Of a DNA stretch of 64,000 nt, positions 48,254 through 57,180 are shown piece by piece. The notes beneath the pieces were generated by a model, which was not told the origin of the DNA, did no database searches, and worked only from the letters and a program-made list of their open reading frames with translations. The number at the start of each line of letters is the position of its first letter. Within the stretch, counting starts at the first letter, position 1. The stretch lies in the NCBI RefSeq assembly GCF_042657165.1, contig NZ_JBHSNJ010000012.1, forward strand, positions 1,612,001 to 1,676,000, in the 5' to 3' direction. The DNA comes from Agrilutibacter niabensis (GTDB lineage: Bacteria; Pseudomonadota; Gammaproteobacteria; Xanthomonadales; Xanthomonadaceae). The position numbers and the translations under genes are program-made.

Positions 48254-49738
48254 ATGTCCCTTCTCCTTTCCCGCAGGCAACGGGCACCGCTCGCGCTCGC
48301 ACTGACGCTGCTGGTCGCCGCGTGCGCGAGCACGCGCGGACTCGAACCGCAGGCGCAACTGCTCGATGCGGACTCGCTGGCGGCTTCCCGCAGCCTGGGC
48401 GCAGCGTCGGACGCAGGGTTTCCGCAGCGCGACTGGTGGAAGTCGCTCGGCGATGCCCGACTCGATGCGCTGATCGAGGAGGCGCTCGCCGGCACTCCTT
48501 CGCTTGATGCCGCCGATGCACGCGTACGCCAGGCCATCGCCCAGGCGGGCCTGGCGGATGCCGCCCGCAAGCCCACGCTGGGCGCCACTGCGCAGTATTC
48601 GGGCGTGCAGATCCCGGAAACCGTCGCCAGGCCGCCCCTTGGTGGCGACTACCTGGGCGTGACCCTGCTGGGTCTGCAGTTCAACTACAGCCCCGACCTG
48701 TGGGGCGGCGATCGCGCCCGCGCGCAGGCCGCCCTCGGACAGGCGCGCGCGGCGGAAGTCGATGCGCAGGCTGCACGGCTGATGCTGTCGTCCAACATCG
48801 CACGTGCCTACGTGGCGCTTGCACAGGCGTACCAGTCCGCGGACATCGCGCATGCGGATGCGCAACGCGCCGCGCAGTTGCTGGACCTCGGTCGCCAGCG
48901 CGTCAGCGCCGGCATCGACAACCAGTTGCAGATCCGCAATGCCGAGACCGCGGTCGCCACCGCGCAACTGCAGGAACAGGCCGCGCAGCAACAGATCGAC
49001 GCCACCCGCAACGCGATCGCCGCCCTGCTGGGCAAGGGACCCGACCGCGGCCTGAACATCGACAAGCCGCTGCTGCTTTCCGCGCCAGCGCCCGGCATTC
49101 CCGCGGTGGTGCCGAGCGATCTGCTAGGCCACCGCCCGGACGTCGTCGCCGCGCGCTGGCGCGTCGAGTCGGCGCGCCAAGGCATCAAGGCGAGCAAGGC
49201 CGACTTCTATCCGAGCGTGAACCTGACCGCCCTCGTCGGCCTTGCCGCCGGGAACCTGTCCGAGCTGTTTTCGAGCGACGCCCTGCTCGCGGTCGGCGGC
49301 CCCGCCATCAGCCTGCCGATATTCGATGGCGGCCGTCTTCGCAACAATCTTGCGAAGAGTGATGCCGACTACGACCTCGCGGTGGCCGGCTACAACCAGA
49401 GTCTGGTCGGGGCACTGCGTGAAGTGACCGACGCCCTGCAGGCTGCACGGTCGCTCGATGCCCAGATCGCCTCCGCCGTCCGCGCACGCGAATCCGCGCT
49501 GGCCGCGTGGCAGATCGCCACGGAGCGATACAAGGCCGGGCTCGGGACGCAGATCGACGTCCTCACCGTCCAGCGTCCGTTGCTGCAGCTCGACCAGCAA
49601 CTCGCCGCCCTGCGCGCGCAACGCGTCTCCGCCTCGATCGACCTGGATCGCGCGCTCGGGGGTGGCCTCGACGTCGCCCCGCCGCAATCCGCGGACCAAC
49701 AAGTTACCAACGACATCACCAGGGCCCCCACGCCATGA
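48254..49738 (+). CDS. NodT/OprM-type outer-membrane efflux lipoprotein
   Basis: 494 residues. A lipoprotein signal ends at C24 (LLVAAC). Two repeats of the OEP fold follow (about 60-265 and 270-475), each with periplasmic helices: ALAGTPSLDAADARVRQAIAQAGLADAARKP and PDVVAARWRVESARQGIKASKADFYPSVNLTALVG. It forms the trimeric exit channel of a tripartite pump. Its stop overlaps the emrA start (ATGA). Confidence 0.92.
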   Translation: MSLLLSRRQRAPLALALTLLVAACASTRGLEPQAQLLDADSLAASRSLGAASDAGFPQRDWWKSLGDARLDALIEEALAGTPSLDAADARVRQAIAQAGLADAARKPTLGATAQYSGVQIPETVARPPLGGDYLGVTLLGLQFNYSPDLWGGDRARAQAALGQARAAEVDAQAARLMLSSNIARAYVALAQAYQSADIAHADAQRAAQLLDLGRQRVSAGIDNQLQIRNAETAVATAQLQEQAAQQQIDATRNAIAALLGKGPDRGLNIDKPLLLSAPAPGIPAVVPSDLLGHRPDVVAARWRVESARQGIKASKADFYPSVNLTALVGLAAGNLSELFSSDALLAVGGPAISLPIFDGGRLRNNLAKSDADYDLAVAGYNQSLVGALREVTDALQAARSLDAQIASAVRARESALAAWQIATERYKAGLGTQIDVLTVQRPLLQLDQQLAALRAQRVSASIDLDRALGGGLDVAPPQSADQQVTNDITRAPTP

Positions 49739-50916
49739 CTACCGAAATCAATCCCAATGCCGCCGTGGCGCCGGCACCGAAGAGCAAGCGCAAGCGCGCG
49801 CTGACGATCCTGGCCAGCGTGGTCGTGCTCGCCGGCTTCGCGTGGGTGCTGTGGTACGTGCTGGTCGGGCGCTGGCACGAAAGCACCGACGACGCCTATG
49901 TGCAGGGGAACATCGTTGCCATCACTCCGCAGGCGACCGGCACGGTGGTCAGCATCGGTGCCGACGACGGCATGAAGGTCAATGCCGGCCAGGTGCTGGT
50001 CCAACTCGACCCGAACGACGCCCGCGTCGCCTACGAACAGGCGGTTGCGAACCTCGCCAATACCGTGCGCCAGGTGCGCGGCCTGTACAACACGGTCGAA
50101 GCCGGACATGCCGATATCGCCGCGCGGCTGGTCACTGTCGAGAAGGCCCGCGCCGACATGCGGCGCCGCGAAGGCCTGGTGGCGACCGGCGCGGTGTCCG
50201 CGGAAGAGCTGGCACATGCACGCGATGAACTCGCCGCCGCGCAGGCCGCGCTGTCAGCATCGAACGAGAACCTCGCGCGCAACAGCGCGCTCGTGGATGC
50301 CACCACGATCATCAACCAGCCGCAGGTGAAAGTCGCGGCCGCGCAACTGCGCCAGGCCTACCTCAACAACCAGCGCATGGCGATCGTCGCCCCGGTGTCG
50401 GGCCATGTCGCCAAGCGCAGCGTGCAACTGGGCCAGCGCGTGCAGCCCGGCGTGGCGCTGATGAGCATCATCCCGCTGGAGCAGGTGTGGGTCGAAGCCA
50501 ACTTCAAGGAAACCCAGCTGGCGAAGATGCGCATCGGCCAACCCGTCGAGATTCACGCCGACCTGTACGGCGACGACGTGGAATACAAGGGCAAGCTGTC
50601 CAGCCTGGGGCTCGGAACCGGCAGCGCGTTCGCCCTCCTTCCCGCCCAGAACGCCAGCGGAAACTGGATCAAGATCGTGCAGCGGGTTCCGGTACGGATC
50701 GAGCTCGACCGTGCGCAGGTCGCCAGCCACCCGCTGCGCATCGGCCTGAGCATGCACGCCGACGTGACGCTGCGTGACCAGAGCGGCGACGTGCTTGCCA
50801 CGGTGCCGCAGGAGAAGCCGCTGTTCACCACCAATGCCTATGCGAAGCAGCTCGCTGATGCGGATGCCCTGATCGAGAAGATCGTCAAGGACAACCTGCC
50901 GCGCCGCCGCGGCTGA
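49735..50916 (+). CDS. emrA: EmrA-type membrane-fusion adaptor
   Basis: 393 residues; bridges the inner-membrane EmrB pump to the outer-membrane channel. One transmembrane helix (about 23-45) is followed by the family hallmark ESTDDAYVQGNIVAITPQ (biotinyl-lipoyl start), a long coiled-coil hairpin (about 100-200: KARADMRRREGLVATG, HARDELAAAQAALSASNENL), the second lipoyl half (VAPVSGHVAKRSVQLGQRVQPG) and the beta-barrel (VWVEANFKETQLAKMRIGQPVEI). Confidence 0.92.
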   Translation: MTTEINPNAAVAPAPKSKRKRALTILASVVVLAGFAWVLWYVLVGRWHESTDDAYVQGNIVAITPQATGTVVSIGADDGMKVNAGQVLVQLDPNDARVAYEQAVANLANTVRQVRGLYNTVEAGHADIAARLVTVEKARADMRRREGLVATGAVSAEELAHARDELAAAQAALSASNENLARNSALVDATTIINQPQVKVAAAQLRQAYLNNQRMAIVAPVSGHVAKRSVQLGQRVQPGVALMSIIPLEQVWVEANFKETQLAKMRIGQPVEIHADLYGDDVEYKGKLSSLGLGTGSAFALLPAQNASGNWIKIVQRVPVRIELDRAQVASHPLRIGLSMHADVTLRDQSGDVLATVPQEKPLFTTNAYAKQLADADALIEKIVKDNLPRRRG

Positions 50917-50998
50917 CCGGCCGAGCGAACCGGCTTCCGCGGGAACTCCGCGGTAGCGGTGACCATCGTCCAGCACGACCGCTTCGAGAACATTTCCC

Positions 50999-52558
50999 AT
51001 GTCGTCCCCCGCCCCCGCCAGTCCAGCCCCCGCGAGCGGATTCCGCCCGCCCAACGTGGCCCTCACCACGCTGGGCCTCGCGCTGGCGTCCTTCATGCAG
51101 GTGCTGGACCTGACGATCGCGAACGTTTCGCTGCCAACCATCTCGGGCAACCTGGGCGGCAGTGCGAACCAGGCAACGTGGGTCATTACCTCCTTCGCCG
51201 TCAGCAACGCGATCGCCTTGCCCTTGACGGGCTGGCTCACGCGCCACTTCGGCGAACGCAAGCTGTTCGTGTGGGCGACATTCCTGTTCGTCATCGCCTC
51301 CCTGTTGTGCGGCCTTGCCAGCAGCATGGGCCTGCTCGTCGCGGCGCGTGCGCTGCAGGGATTCGTCGCCGGGCCGATGTATCCGATCACCCAGGCGCTG
51401 CTGATCTCCATCTATCCATCGCACAAACGCGGACAGGCCATCGCACTGCTCGCGATGGTGACCGTCGTCGCGCCCATCGCGGGACCGATCCTCGGCGGCT
51501 GGATCACCGACAACTACAGCTGGGAATGGATCTTCTTCATCAACGTGCCGATCGGCCTGTTCGCGAGCTTCGTGGTCGGCCGCCAGCTGCGTGGACGCCC
51601 GGAACGGCTGGAGAAGCCGAAGATGGATTACGTCGGCCTGATCACCCTGGTGCTCGGTGTCGGCGCGCTGCAGATCCTGCTGGACCTGGGCAACGACGAG
51701 GACTGGTTCCGCTCCAACCTGATCGTGATCCTGGCCATCATCTCGGCGATCTCGCTGGCGGTGTTCGTCATCTGGGAGCTCACCGACAAGGACCCGATCG
51801 TCAACCTGCGCCTGTTCCGCCACCGCAATTTCAGCGCGGGAACGGCGGCCATGGTGGTGGCCTATGCCGCGTTCTTCAGCGTCGGCATCCTGGTTCCGCT
51901 GTGGCTGCAGCGGAACCTCGGCTTCACCGCGATCTGGGCGGGCTTCGCCACGGCGCCGATCGGCATCCTGCCGGTGATCCTGACGCCGTTCGTGGGCCGC
52001 TATGCGCACAAGTTCGATCTGCGCATGCTGGCCACGCTCGCGTTCATCGCGATGTCGGCGACCAGTTTCCTGCGATCCGGTTTCAACCTCGATGTGGATT
52101 TCAACCACATCGCGATGGTGCAGCTGCTGCAGGGGTTCGGCGTGGCACTGTTCTTCATGCCGGTGCTGCAGATCCTGCTGTCGGACCTGCAACCGCATGA
52201 GATCGCCGCGGGATCGGGGCTGGCCACGTTCATGCGCACGCTGGGCGGCAGCTTCGCCGCGTCGCTCACCACGTATGCCTGGAGCGAACGCGGCGCCGTG
52301 CACCACGCGCACCTCACCGAGAAACTGACCGCGACCGATCCCAACACCATTGATGCCGTGATGCGGCTGGGCGGCGGCGACCTCCAGCGCGGCGCGTTCG
52401 TGATGGAGCGGATGATCTCGAACCAGGCGGCGCAGATCGGTTTCAACGAGATCTTCCACCTGCTGGGCATCATCTTCCTGGTGGTGATCCTGTTCGTGTG
52501 GGTGGCGAAGCCGCCCTTCGCCGCCAAGGCGGGGCCGGAGGCAGCCGGCGGTCATTGA
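50999..52558 (+). CDS. emrB: EmrB-type MFS drug exporter (DHA2, 14 TM)
   Basis: 519 residues with 14 hydrophobic helices; proton-driven exporter of hydrophobic toxicants. The DHA2 motifs are visible: FMQVLDLTIANVSLPTISG in TM1, WVITSFAVSNAIALPLTGWLTRHFG, RALQGFVAGPMYPITQALL, and PIAGPILGGWITDNYSWEWIFFINVPIG (motif C). It completes the tripartite operon with the two preceding genes; 82 bases separate it from emrA. Confidence 0.94.
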   Translation: MSSPAPASPAPASGFRPPNVALTTLGLALASFMQVLDLTIANVSLPTISGNLGGSANQATWVITSFAVSNAIALPLTGWLTRHFGERKLFVWATFLFVIASLLCGLASSMGLLVAARALQGFVAGPMYPITQALLISIYPSHKRGQAIALLAMVTVVAPIAGPILGGWITDNYSWEWIFFINVPIGLFASFVVGRQLRGRPERLEKPKMDYVGLITLVLGVGALQILLDLGNDEDWFRSNLIVILAIISAISLAVFVIWELTDKDPIVNLRLFRHRNFSAGTAAMVVAYAAFFSVGILVPLWLQRNLGFTAIWAGFATAPIGILPVILTPFVGRYAHKFDLRMLATLAFIAMSATSFLRSGFNLDVDFNHIAMVQLLQGFGVALFFMPVLQILLSDLQPHEIAAGSGLATFMRTLGGSFAASLTTYAWSERGAVHHAHLTEKLTATDPNTIDAVMRLGGGDLQRGAFVMERMISNQAAQIGFNEIFHLLGIIFLVVILFVWVAKPPFAAKAGPEAAGGH

Positions 52559-52639
52559 CGGGACTCATGCAGCGGCGGGAGCCGTCCTGACCTTGCCGCG
52601 TTATAAATGGCGTCAAGAGACTGCCTCGGACGCCCACCG

Positions 52640-53494
52640 ATGACCCAATACGTCCTGACCCTGTCCTGCCCGGACCGTCCGGGGATCGTCAACGCGGTCA
52701 CGGGCCAGCTGCTGCAGCATGGTGGCAACATCATGGAGTCGCAGCAGTACAACGACCTCGCCACCGACCGCTTCTTCATGCGCACTGTCTTCGTGCTGCC
52801 CTCGGCGGGAGTCGCGGACGCCCTGCGTGGGACATTCGGCGCGCTGGCGCGGGACTTCGGCATGACCTGGTCGCTACGCGATCGCGCCCAGCCGCGACGG
52901 GTGATGCTGCTGGCGTCCAGGTTCGACCATTGCCTTGCCGACGTGCTGTATCGCTGGCGCATCGGCGAGCTGCCGATGCAGATCACCGCGGTGGTGTCGA
53001 ACCACCCGCGCGAAACCTACCCCTACCTCAGCCTCGATGGCCTGCCCTTCCACCACCTACCGGTGGAGCCTGGCCGCAAGCACGAACAGGAAGCCGAGCT
53101 GTGGTCGCTGATCGAGCAGACTGGGACCGAACTGGTCGTGCTCGCGCGCTACATGCAGGTGCTGTCCGATGGACTCGCAGCGCGCCTGACCGGGCGCTGC
53201 ATCAATATCCACCATTCGTTCCTGCCAGGCTTCAAGGGCGCACGCCCGTACCACCAGGCGCACGCGCGCGGAGTCAAACTCATCGGCGCCACTGCGCATT
53301 TCGTCACCGCGGACCTGGACGAGGGTCCGATCATCGAACAGGACATCCAGCGGGTCAGTCACCACGACACGCCCGACGACATGGTCCGCATTGGCCGCGA
53401 TATCGAGCGTCGCGTGCTGGCGCAGGCACTGCGCTACTGGCTGGATGACCGGATCCTGCTCAACGGCCATCGCACCGTGGTGTTTGCCGCCTAG
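52640..53494 (+). CDS. purU: Formyltetrahydrofolate deformylase
   Basis: 284 residues; releases formate from 10-formyl-tetrahydrofolate and so balances one-carbon pools. An N-terminal ACT domain (about 1-80: LTLSCPDRPGIVNAVTGQLLQHGGNI) precedes the formyltransferase-like domain: AVVSNHPRETYPY, NIHHSFLPGFKGARPYHQAH with the catalytic N and H, and HFVTADLDEGPIIEQD with the catalytic D. The start at 52640 gives the normal opening; TATAAA at 52602-52607 could be its own -10. Confidence 0.95.
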   Translation: MTQYVLTLSCPDRPGIVNAVTGQLLQHGGNIMESQQYNDLATDRFFMRTVFVLPSAGVADALRGTFGALARDFGMTWSLRDRAQPRRVMLLASRFDHCLADVLYRWRIGELPMQITAVVSNHPRETYPYLSLDGLPFHHLPVEPGRKHEQEAELWSLIEQTGTELVVLARYMQVLSDGLAARLTGRCINIHHSFLPGFKGARPYHQAHARGVKLIGATAHFVTADLDEGPIIEQDIQRVSHHDTPDDMVRIGRDIERRVLAQALRYWLDDRILLNGHRTVVFAA

Positions 53495-53507
53495 GGCCTG
53501 TTGACGC

Positions 53508-54899
53508 TCAGGCCTGCTCGAGCGCGTCCGCCAATCGTTCCACCGCAATCACGGCCATGTCGCCGATGCGGCCGCTGCGGGGCGCATTCGCCTTGGGCAC
53601 GATCGCGCGCTTGAAGCCGTGCGTCGCGGCTTCCTTCAGGCGCTCCTCGCCATTCGGCACCGGGCGGATCTCGCCGGACAGGCCGACTTCGCCGAAGGCG
53701 ATGGTCTGTTCGGCAAGCGGGCGGTCGCGCAGCGACGACAGCACGGCCAGCAACACCGGCAGATCGACCGCGGTTTCCTGCACGCGGATGCCACCCACGA
53801 CGTTGACGAAGACATCCTGGTCTCCGACCGCAATGCCGCCATGCCGATGCAGCACGGCCAGCAGCATCGCCATGCGGTTGCCTTCCATGCCGACGGCGAC
53901 CCGCCGCGGATTCGACAACGGTGAGGAATCCACGAGCGCCTGCACTTCGACCAGCAGGGGACGCGTGCCTTCGCGCGTCACCATCACGCAGCTGCCGGGC
54001 TGCGGCACGCTGTTGCCGGAGAGGAAGATGGCGGAGGGATTGGGTACTTCGCGCAGGCCCTTGTCGCCCATCGCGAAGACGCCGAGTTCGTTGACCGCGC
54101 CGAAGCGGTTCTTGAAGGCACGCAGCACGCGGAAGCGGCTGCCGCTCTCGCCCTCGAAGTACAGCACGGCGTCGACCATGTGCTCGAGCACGCGGGGGCC
54201 GGCGATCCCGCCTTCCTTGGTCACATGGCCGACCAGGAACACCGCGGTCCCGGTTTCCTTGGCGTAGCGGACCAGCCGCGCGGCCGATTCCCGCACTTGG
54301 CTTACCGAGCCCGGTGCCGCAGTCAGGGACTCGGTCCACAACGTCTGCACAGAATCGGCCACGATCAGTTGCGGGCGCATCGCCGCGGCGTGTTCGAGGA
54401 CGCGCTCGACGCAGGTTTCCGCAAGCGCGTGCACGCCGTCCAGCGGCAGGCCCAGGCGCGCACCGCGTCCTGCCACCTGTGCAAGCGATTCCTCGCCGGT
54501 GACATACAGGCCCGGCATCGTCGCCGCGAGTTTCGCGATCGCCTGGAGCAGCAGTGTCGACTTCCCGATACCGGGATCGCCGCCCACCAGCACCACTGAG
54601 CCATGCACCAGGCCGCCACCGAGCACGCGGTCGAGTTCGCCGATCCCGGTCGATGCGCGCGCATCCTCGTGATGGCGCACGTCCTTGAGCGGGGTGACCT
54701 TGGGAGTGTCCGCCGCGCCCGCCCAGCCGCTGCGCCGGCTGGCGGCTATGCCCTTGGCCGCAGATGCGGTTTCCAGCACCACTTCACCCAGGCAGTTCCA
54801 CGCCCCGCATTCCCCGCATTGGCCCTGCCATTTGCTGAATTCGGCGCCGCATTCGTTGCAGACGTAGGCGCTGCGCGCCTTGACGGAGGTTTTGGCCAT
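53508..54899 (-). CDS. radA: DNA repair protein RadA
   Basis: 463 residues; RecA-like helicase that promotes branch migration. Zinc finger C14, C17, C28, C31 is at the N-terminus. The ATPase core has Walker A GGDPGIGKST (106-115), DSVQTLW and the RadA-specific KNRFGAVNELG motif. The C-terminal Lon-protease-like domain has the variant FVNVVGGIRV and AFGEVGLSGEIRPV (no catalytic dyad is expected). Convergent with purU: 13 bases between the stops. Confidence 0.97.
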   Translation of the reverse strand: MAKTSVKARSAYVCNECGAEFSKWQGQCGECGAWNCLGEVVLETASAAKGIAASRRSGWAGAADTPKVTPLKDVRHHEDARASTGIGELDRVLGGGLVHGSVVLVGGDPGIGKSTLLLQAIAKLAATMPGLYVTGEESLAQVAGRGARLGLPLDGVHALAETCVERVLEHAAAMRPQLIVADSVQTLWTESLTAAPGSVSQVRESAARLVRYAKETGTAVFLVGHVTKEGGIAGPRVLEHMVDAVLYFEGESGSRFRVLRAFKNRFGAVNELGVFAMGDKGLREVPNPSAIFLSGNSVPQPGSCVMVTREGTRPLLVEVQALVDSSPLSNPRRVAVGMEGNRMAMLLAVLHRHGGIAVGDQDVFVNVVGGIRVQETAVDLPVLLAVLSSLRDRPLAEQTIAFGEVGLSGEIRPVPNGEERLKEAATHGFKRAIVPKANAPRSGRIGDMAVIAVERLADALEQA

Positions 54900-54979
54900 T
54901 ACCCGGGAGTACCGCGAGGAGAGGCCGCTACTCTATCCGGCCGCCATCGCAGGCGGCGAGATTGGCGCAACATCAGGCA

Positions 54980-55255
54980 TCAGTTGGGTTCGCAGTCTTC
55001 GGGCGTATCTTCCGCCTCGCGCTGCTCGAGGATCTTCGCTGCCTGCGCATCCGCGGCCACCCGGTGCTGGAGCGACTTGCACAGTTCGATGCCCGCCGAA
55101 GTCAGGTGCGGACCATGCTCTTCGTCGTCCTCGAGGAGACCGCTCTCCACGAGCCGCTTGCGGATATCGGTGTCTTTCGACAACAGCGGAACCCGCTGGT
55201 CGATCCGGCGAAGGACCTCGAGCAGGGCGAGGTCTTCAAGGGATATAGGGTCCAT
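54980..55255 (-). CDS. Small conserved-type protein, unknown function
   Basis: 91 residues, highly charged. EDLALLEVLRRIDQRVPLL, DIRKRLVESGLLEDDEEHGPHLTSAGIELCKSLQHRVAADAQA looks like a small winged-helix or helical fold (the HLTSAG turn resembles the wing of MarR-like proteins), with an acidic C-terminal end. I do not recognise the family. The good ATG and the codon usage support it being real, but it lacks external support. It lies between radA and tRNA-Thr, all on the minus strand. Confidence 0.6.
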   Translation of the reverse strand: MDPISLEDLALLEVLRRIDQRVPLLSKDTDIRKRLVESGLLEDDEEHGPHLTSAGIELCKSLQHRVAADAQAAKILEQREAEDTPEDCEPN

Positions 55256-55311
55256 GCCGCGAGGATCCGCCGGGAGTTGCTGGCGATCTTGGCATGTTTC
55301 GGCCGGGGTGG

Positions 55312-55387
55312 TGGTGCCGGAAACAGGAGTCGAACCTGCGACCTACGCATTACGAATGCGCCGCTCTACCAACTGAGCTATTCCGGC
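55312..55387 (-). tRNA. tRNA-Thr(CGT)
   Basis: 76 bases with encoded CCA. The acceptor GCCGGAA pairs with TTCCGGC, discriminator A; anticodon loop TTCGTAA gives CGT, which decodes ACG. It has its own promoter. Confidence 0.95.
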
Positions 55388-55398
55388 GAAGGGGCGGA

Positions 55399-55428
55399 AT
55401 TGTAGGCGCTGGGGCTTGGCAGGGTCAA
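55399..55428 (-). promoter_or_regulatory. Promoter for tRNA-Thr
   Basis: On the minus strand TTGACC (55428-55423), an 18-base spacer, and TACAAT (55404-55399). The start is predicted 5 bases before the tRNA. Confidence 0.75.
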
Positions 55429-55430
55429 TT

Positions 55431-55457
55431 GCGGGAGTGTCGAACCGCCACTCCCGC
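55431..55457 (-). terminator. Hairpin downstream of the lipoprotein gene
   Basis: GCGGGAGTG and CACTCCCGC with a 9-base loop, followed on the minus strand by AATTGACC. It is placed to end the lipoprotein transcript just before the tRNA-Thr promoter. The U-tract is missing, so it is a weak terminator at best. Confidence 0.45.
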
Positions 55458-55469
55458 CGCTTCAAGCCA

Positions 55470-56093
55470 TCACGGCGTGACGGGGCGGATGCTGACGGCG
55501 ACCGCCTCGGTGTAGGAGATCTTCAGCAGATCACCCTTTTTCACGTTCGGAAGCTTGGCGCGCAGGTCCTCGCGCTCGACGGCGATCTTCTGGGTGTTGC
55601 CCCGCGGGCCCTTGAGCGCGATGGTGTTGGCGATCGGATCCACCGCGACGACCTCGGTCACGATGCTGATGGTGTCCGACATTGACCCGCCCGGTGTGGC
55701 GCCCGCAGCGGCGACCGTGCCGCCCTGCTCCGAGGTCACCCCGACCTGCGCGCTCCCCGCTGGCTGGAGTTGAAGGGCCACGGCCTCGTCATAGTCGAGC
55801 GCCACGCTGTCGCCCACCTGCAACTGGTCGAAATTGCGCACCTCATCGCTGGCCACGAGCTCCACCTCCGCCCCTTCGCTGCCACGTATCGTGACGGTCC
55901 GGCTGGCCTTGTCGATGCCCGTGATCGCACCCTGCAAGGTGACGTGCGAGGAATCGATCGTGTAGGACCGGGAGGCGGCGGGTGGCGGCGGCACGGCTGG
56001 CGCGACAGGTTCGGCGGGTGTGCTGTTGCATCCACCTGCGGCTAGGGCAAGGCCGATGACCAGCACGGACGGGGACAGGCGAAGCGTGGGCAT
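55470..56093 (-). CDS. Lipoprotein with two copies of a beta-rich domain
   Basis: 207 residues. A lipoprotein signal ends at C22 (LAAGGC). A Pro/Ala spacer follows, then two related segments: the first (about 45-110) runs from VTLQGAITGIDKASRTVTIRG to YDEAVALQLQP, the second (about 135-207) from VTEVVAVDPIANTIALKG to YTEAVAVSIRP. Both contain a Val/Ile-rich strand, a GD motif and the signature Y-x-EAVA. The family is not known to me. The ATG at 56093 has GGGAG 7 bases upstream. Its role at the envelope is unknown. Confidence 0.75.
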   Translation of the reverse strand: MPTLRLSPSVLVIGLALAAGGCNSTPAEPVAPAVPPPPAASRSYTIDSSHVTLQGAITGIDKASRTVTIRGSEGAEVELVASDEVRNFDQLQVGDSVALDYDEAVALQLQPAGSAQVGVTSEQGGTVAAAGATPGGSMSDTISIVTEVVAVDPIANTIALKGPRGNTQKIAVEREDLRAKLPNVKKGDLLKISYTEAVAVSIRPVTP

Positions 56094-56220
56094 GACGCAC
56101 TCCCGACCATGAAAGGAGGCCAGCATCGGCAAGTGTTCGTTAAGGAGGCGTGCACCTGAAGTGGGCAGAAGCCACCTCAACGACCGGGCCTGGCGCGCCT
56201 CACTCGACAACGCCTTCGGA

Positions 56221-57171
56221 TCAGCCAACCAACTGCAGGCGCAGCTCCTTGGGCAGCGCAAACACCATGTCCTCAGGCTCGCCCGCGAGTTCGGCGACAT
56301 GCTCGGCGCCCAGTTCACGCAGGCGCTCGATCACGCCGCGGACCAGCACCTCCGGCGCCGACGCCCCGGCGGTGATGCCGACACGCTTGCGCCCCTTGAC
56401 CCAGCGCGGGTCGATCTCGATGGCGCCGTCGATCAGGTAGGCCTCGACGCCGTCGCGCTCGGCAAGTTCCCGCAGGCGGTTGGAGTTGGAGCTGTTGGGC
56501 GAACCGACGACCAGCACCAGGTCGCATTGCGCCGCCAGTTCGCGCACGGCGTCCTGCCGGTTCTGGGTGGCATAGCAGATGTCGTCGTTCTTTGGCCCCT
56601 GGATCGAGGGGAACTTCGCCTTGAGCGCCTCGATCACCGAGCGCGTGTCGTCGACCGAGAGCGTGGTCTGCGTGGTGTAGGCAAGGTTTTCCGGCTGCTC
56701 CACCTCAAGCACCGCAACGTCCTCGATGTCCTCGACGAGGTAGATCTGGCCCGTGCCGGCTTCCCGCCTCCACTGGCCCATCGTGCCCTCGACTTCCGGA
56801 TGGCCCTCGTGGCCGATCAGCACCACGTCACGGCCGGCACGGCAATTGCGCGCGACTTCGAGATGGACCTTGGTCACCAGCGGGCAGGTGGCGTCGAACA
56901 CCTTCAGTCCGCGCCTGGCCGCTTCGTTGCGCACGGCCTGGGAAACGCCGTGGGCGCTGAAGATCACCGTGGCGTCGTCGGGCACCTCGTGCAGTTCCTC
57001 GACGAATATCGCGCCCCGATGCTTGAGGTCGTCGACCACGAAGCGGTTGTGCACGACTTCGTGGCGCACGTAGATCGGCGCGCCCAGCGTCTCCAGCGCG
57101 CGCTTCACGATCTCGATCGCGCGGTCGACGCCGGCACAGAAGCCGCGCGGATTGGCAAGCAGGACATCCAT
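56221..57171 (-). CDS. ispH: 4-hydroxy-3-methylbut-2-enyl diphosphate reductase
   Basis: 316 residues; last step of the MEP isoprenoid pathway, giving IPP and DMAPP. The three conserved cysteines of the [4Fe-4S] cluster are at C12 (NPRGFCAGVDRA), near 96 (FDATCPLVTKVH) and near 198 (DDICYATQNRQ). HEVVHNRFV, SAHGV and GHEGHPEVEGTMGQ are further signatures. Nine bases separate it from lspA, as in many gammaproteobacteria. Confidence 0.98.
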   Translation of the reverse strand: MDVLLANPRGFCAGVDRAIEIVKRALETLGAPIYVRHEVVHNRFVVDDLKHRGAIFVEELHEVPDDATVIFSAHGVSQAVRNEAARRGLKVFDATCPLVTKVHLEVARNCRAGRDVVLIGHEGHPEVEGTMGQWRREAGTGQIYLVEDIEDVAVLEVEQPENLAYTTQTTLSVDDTRSVIEALKAKFPSIQGPKNDDICYATQNRQDAVRELAAQCDLVLVVGSPNSSNSNRLRELAERDGVEAYLIDGAIEIDPRWVKGRKRVGITAGASAPEVLVRGVIERLRELGAEHVAELAGEPEDMVFALPKELRLQLVG

Positions 57172-57180
57172 GCCGTGATT

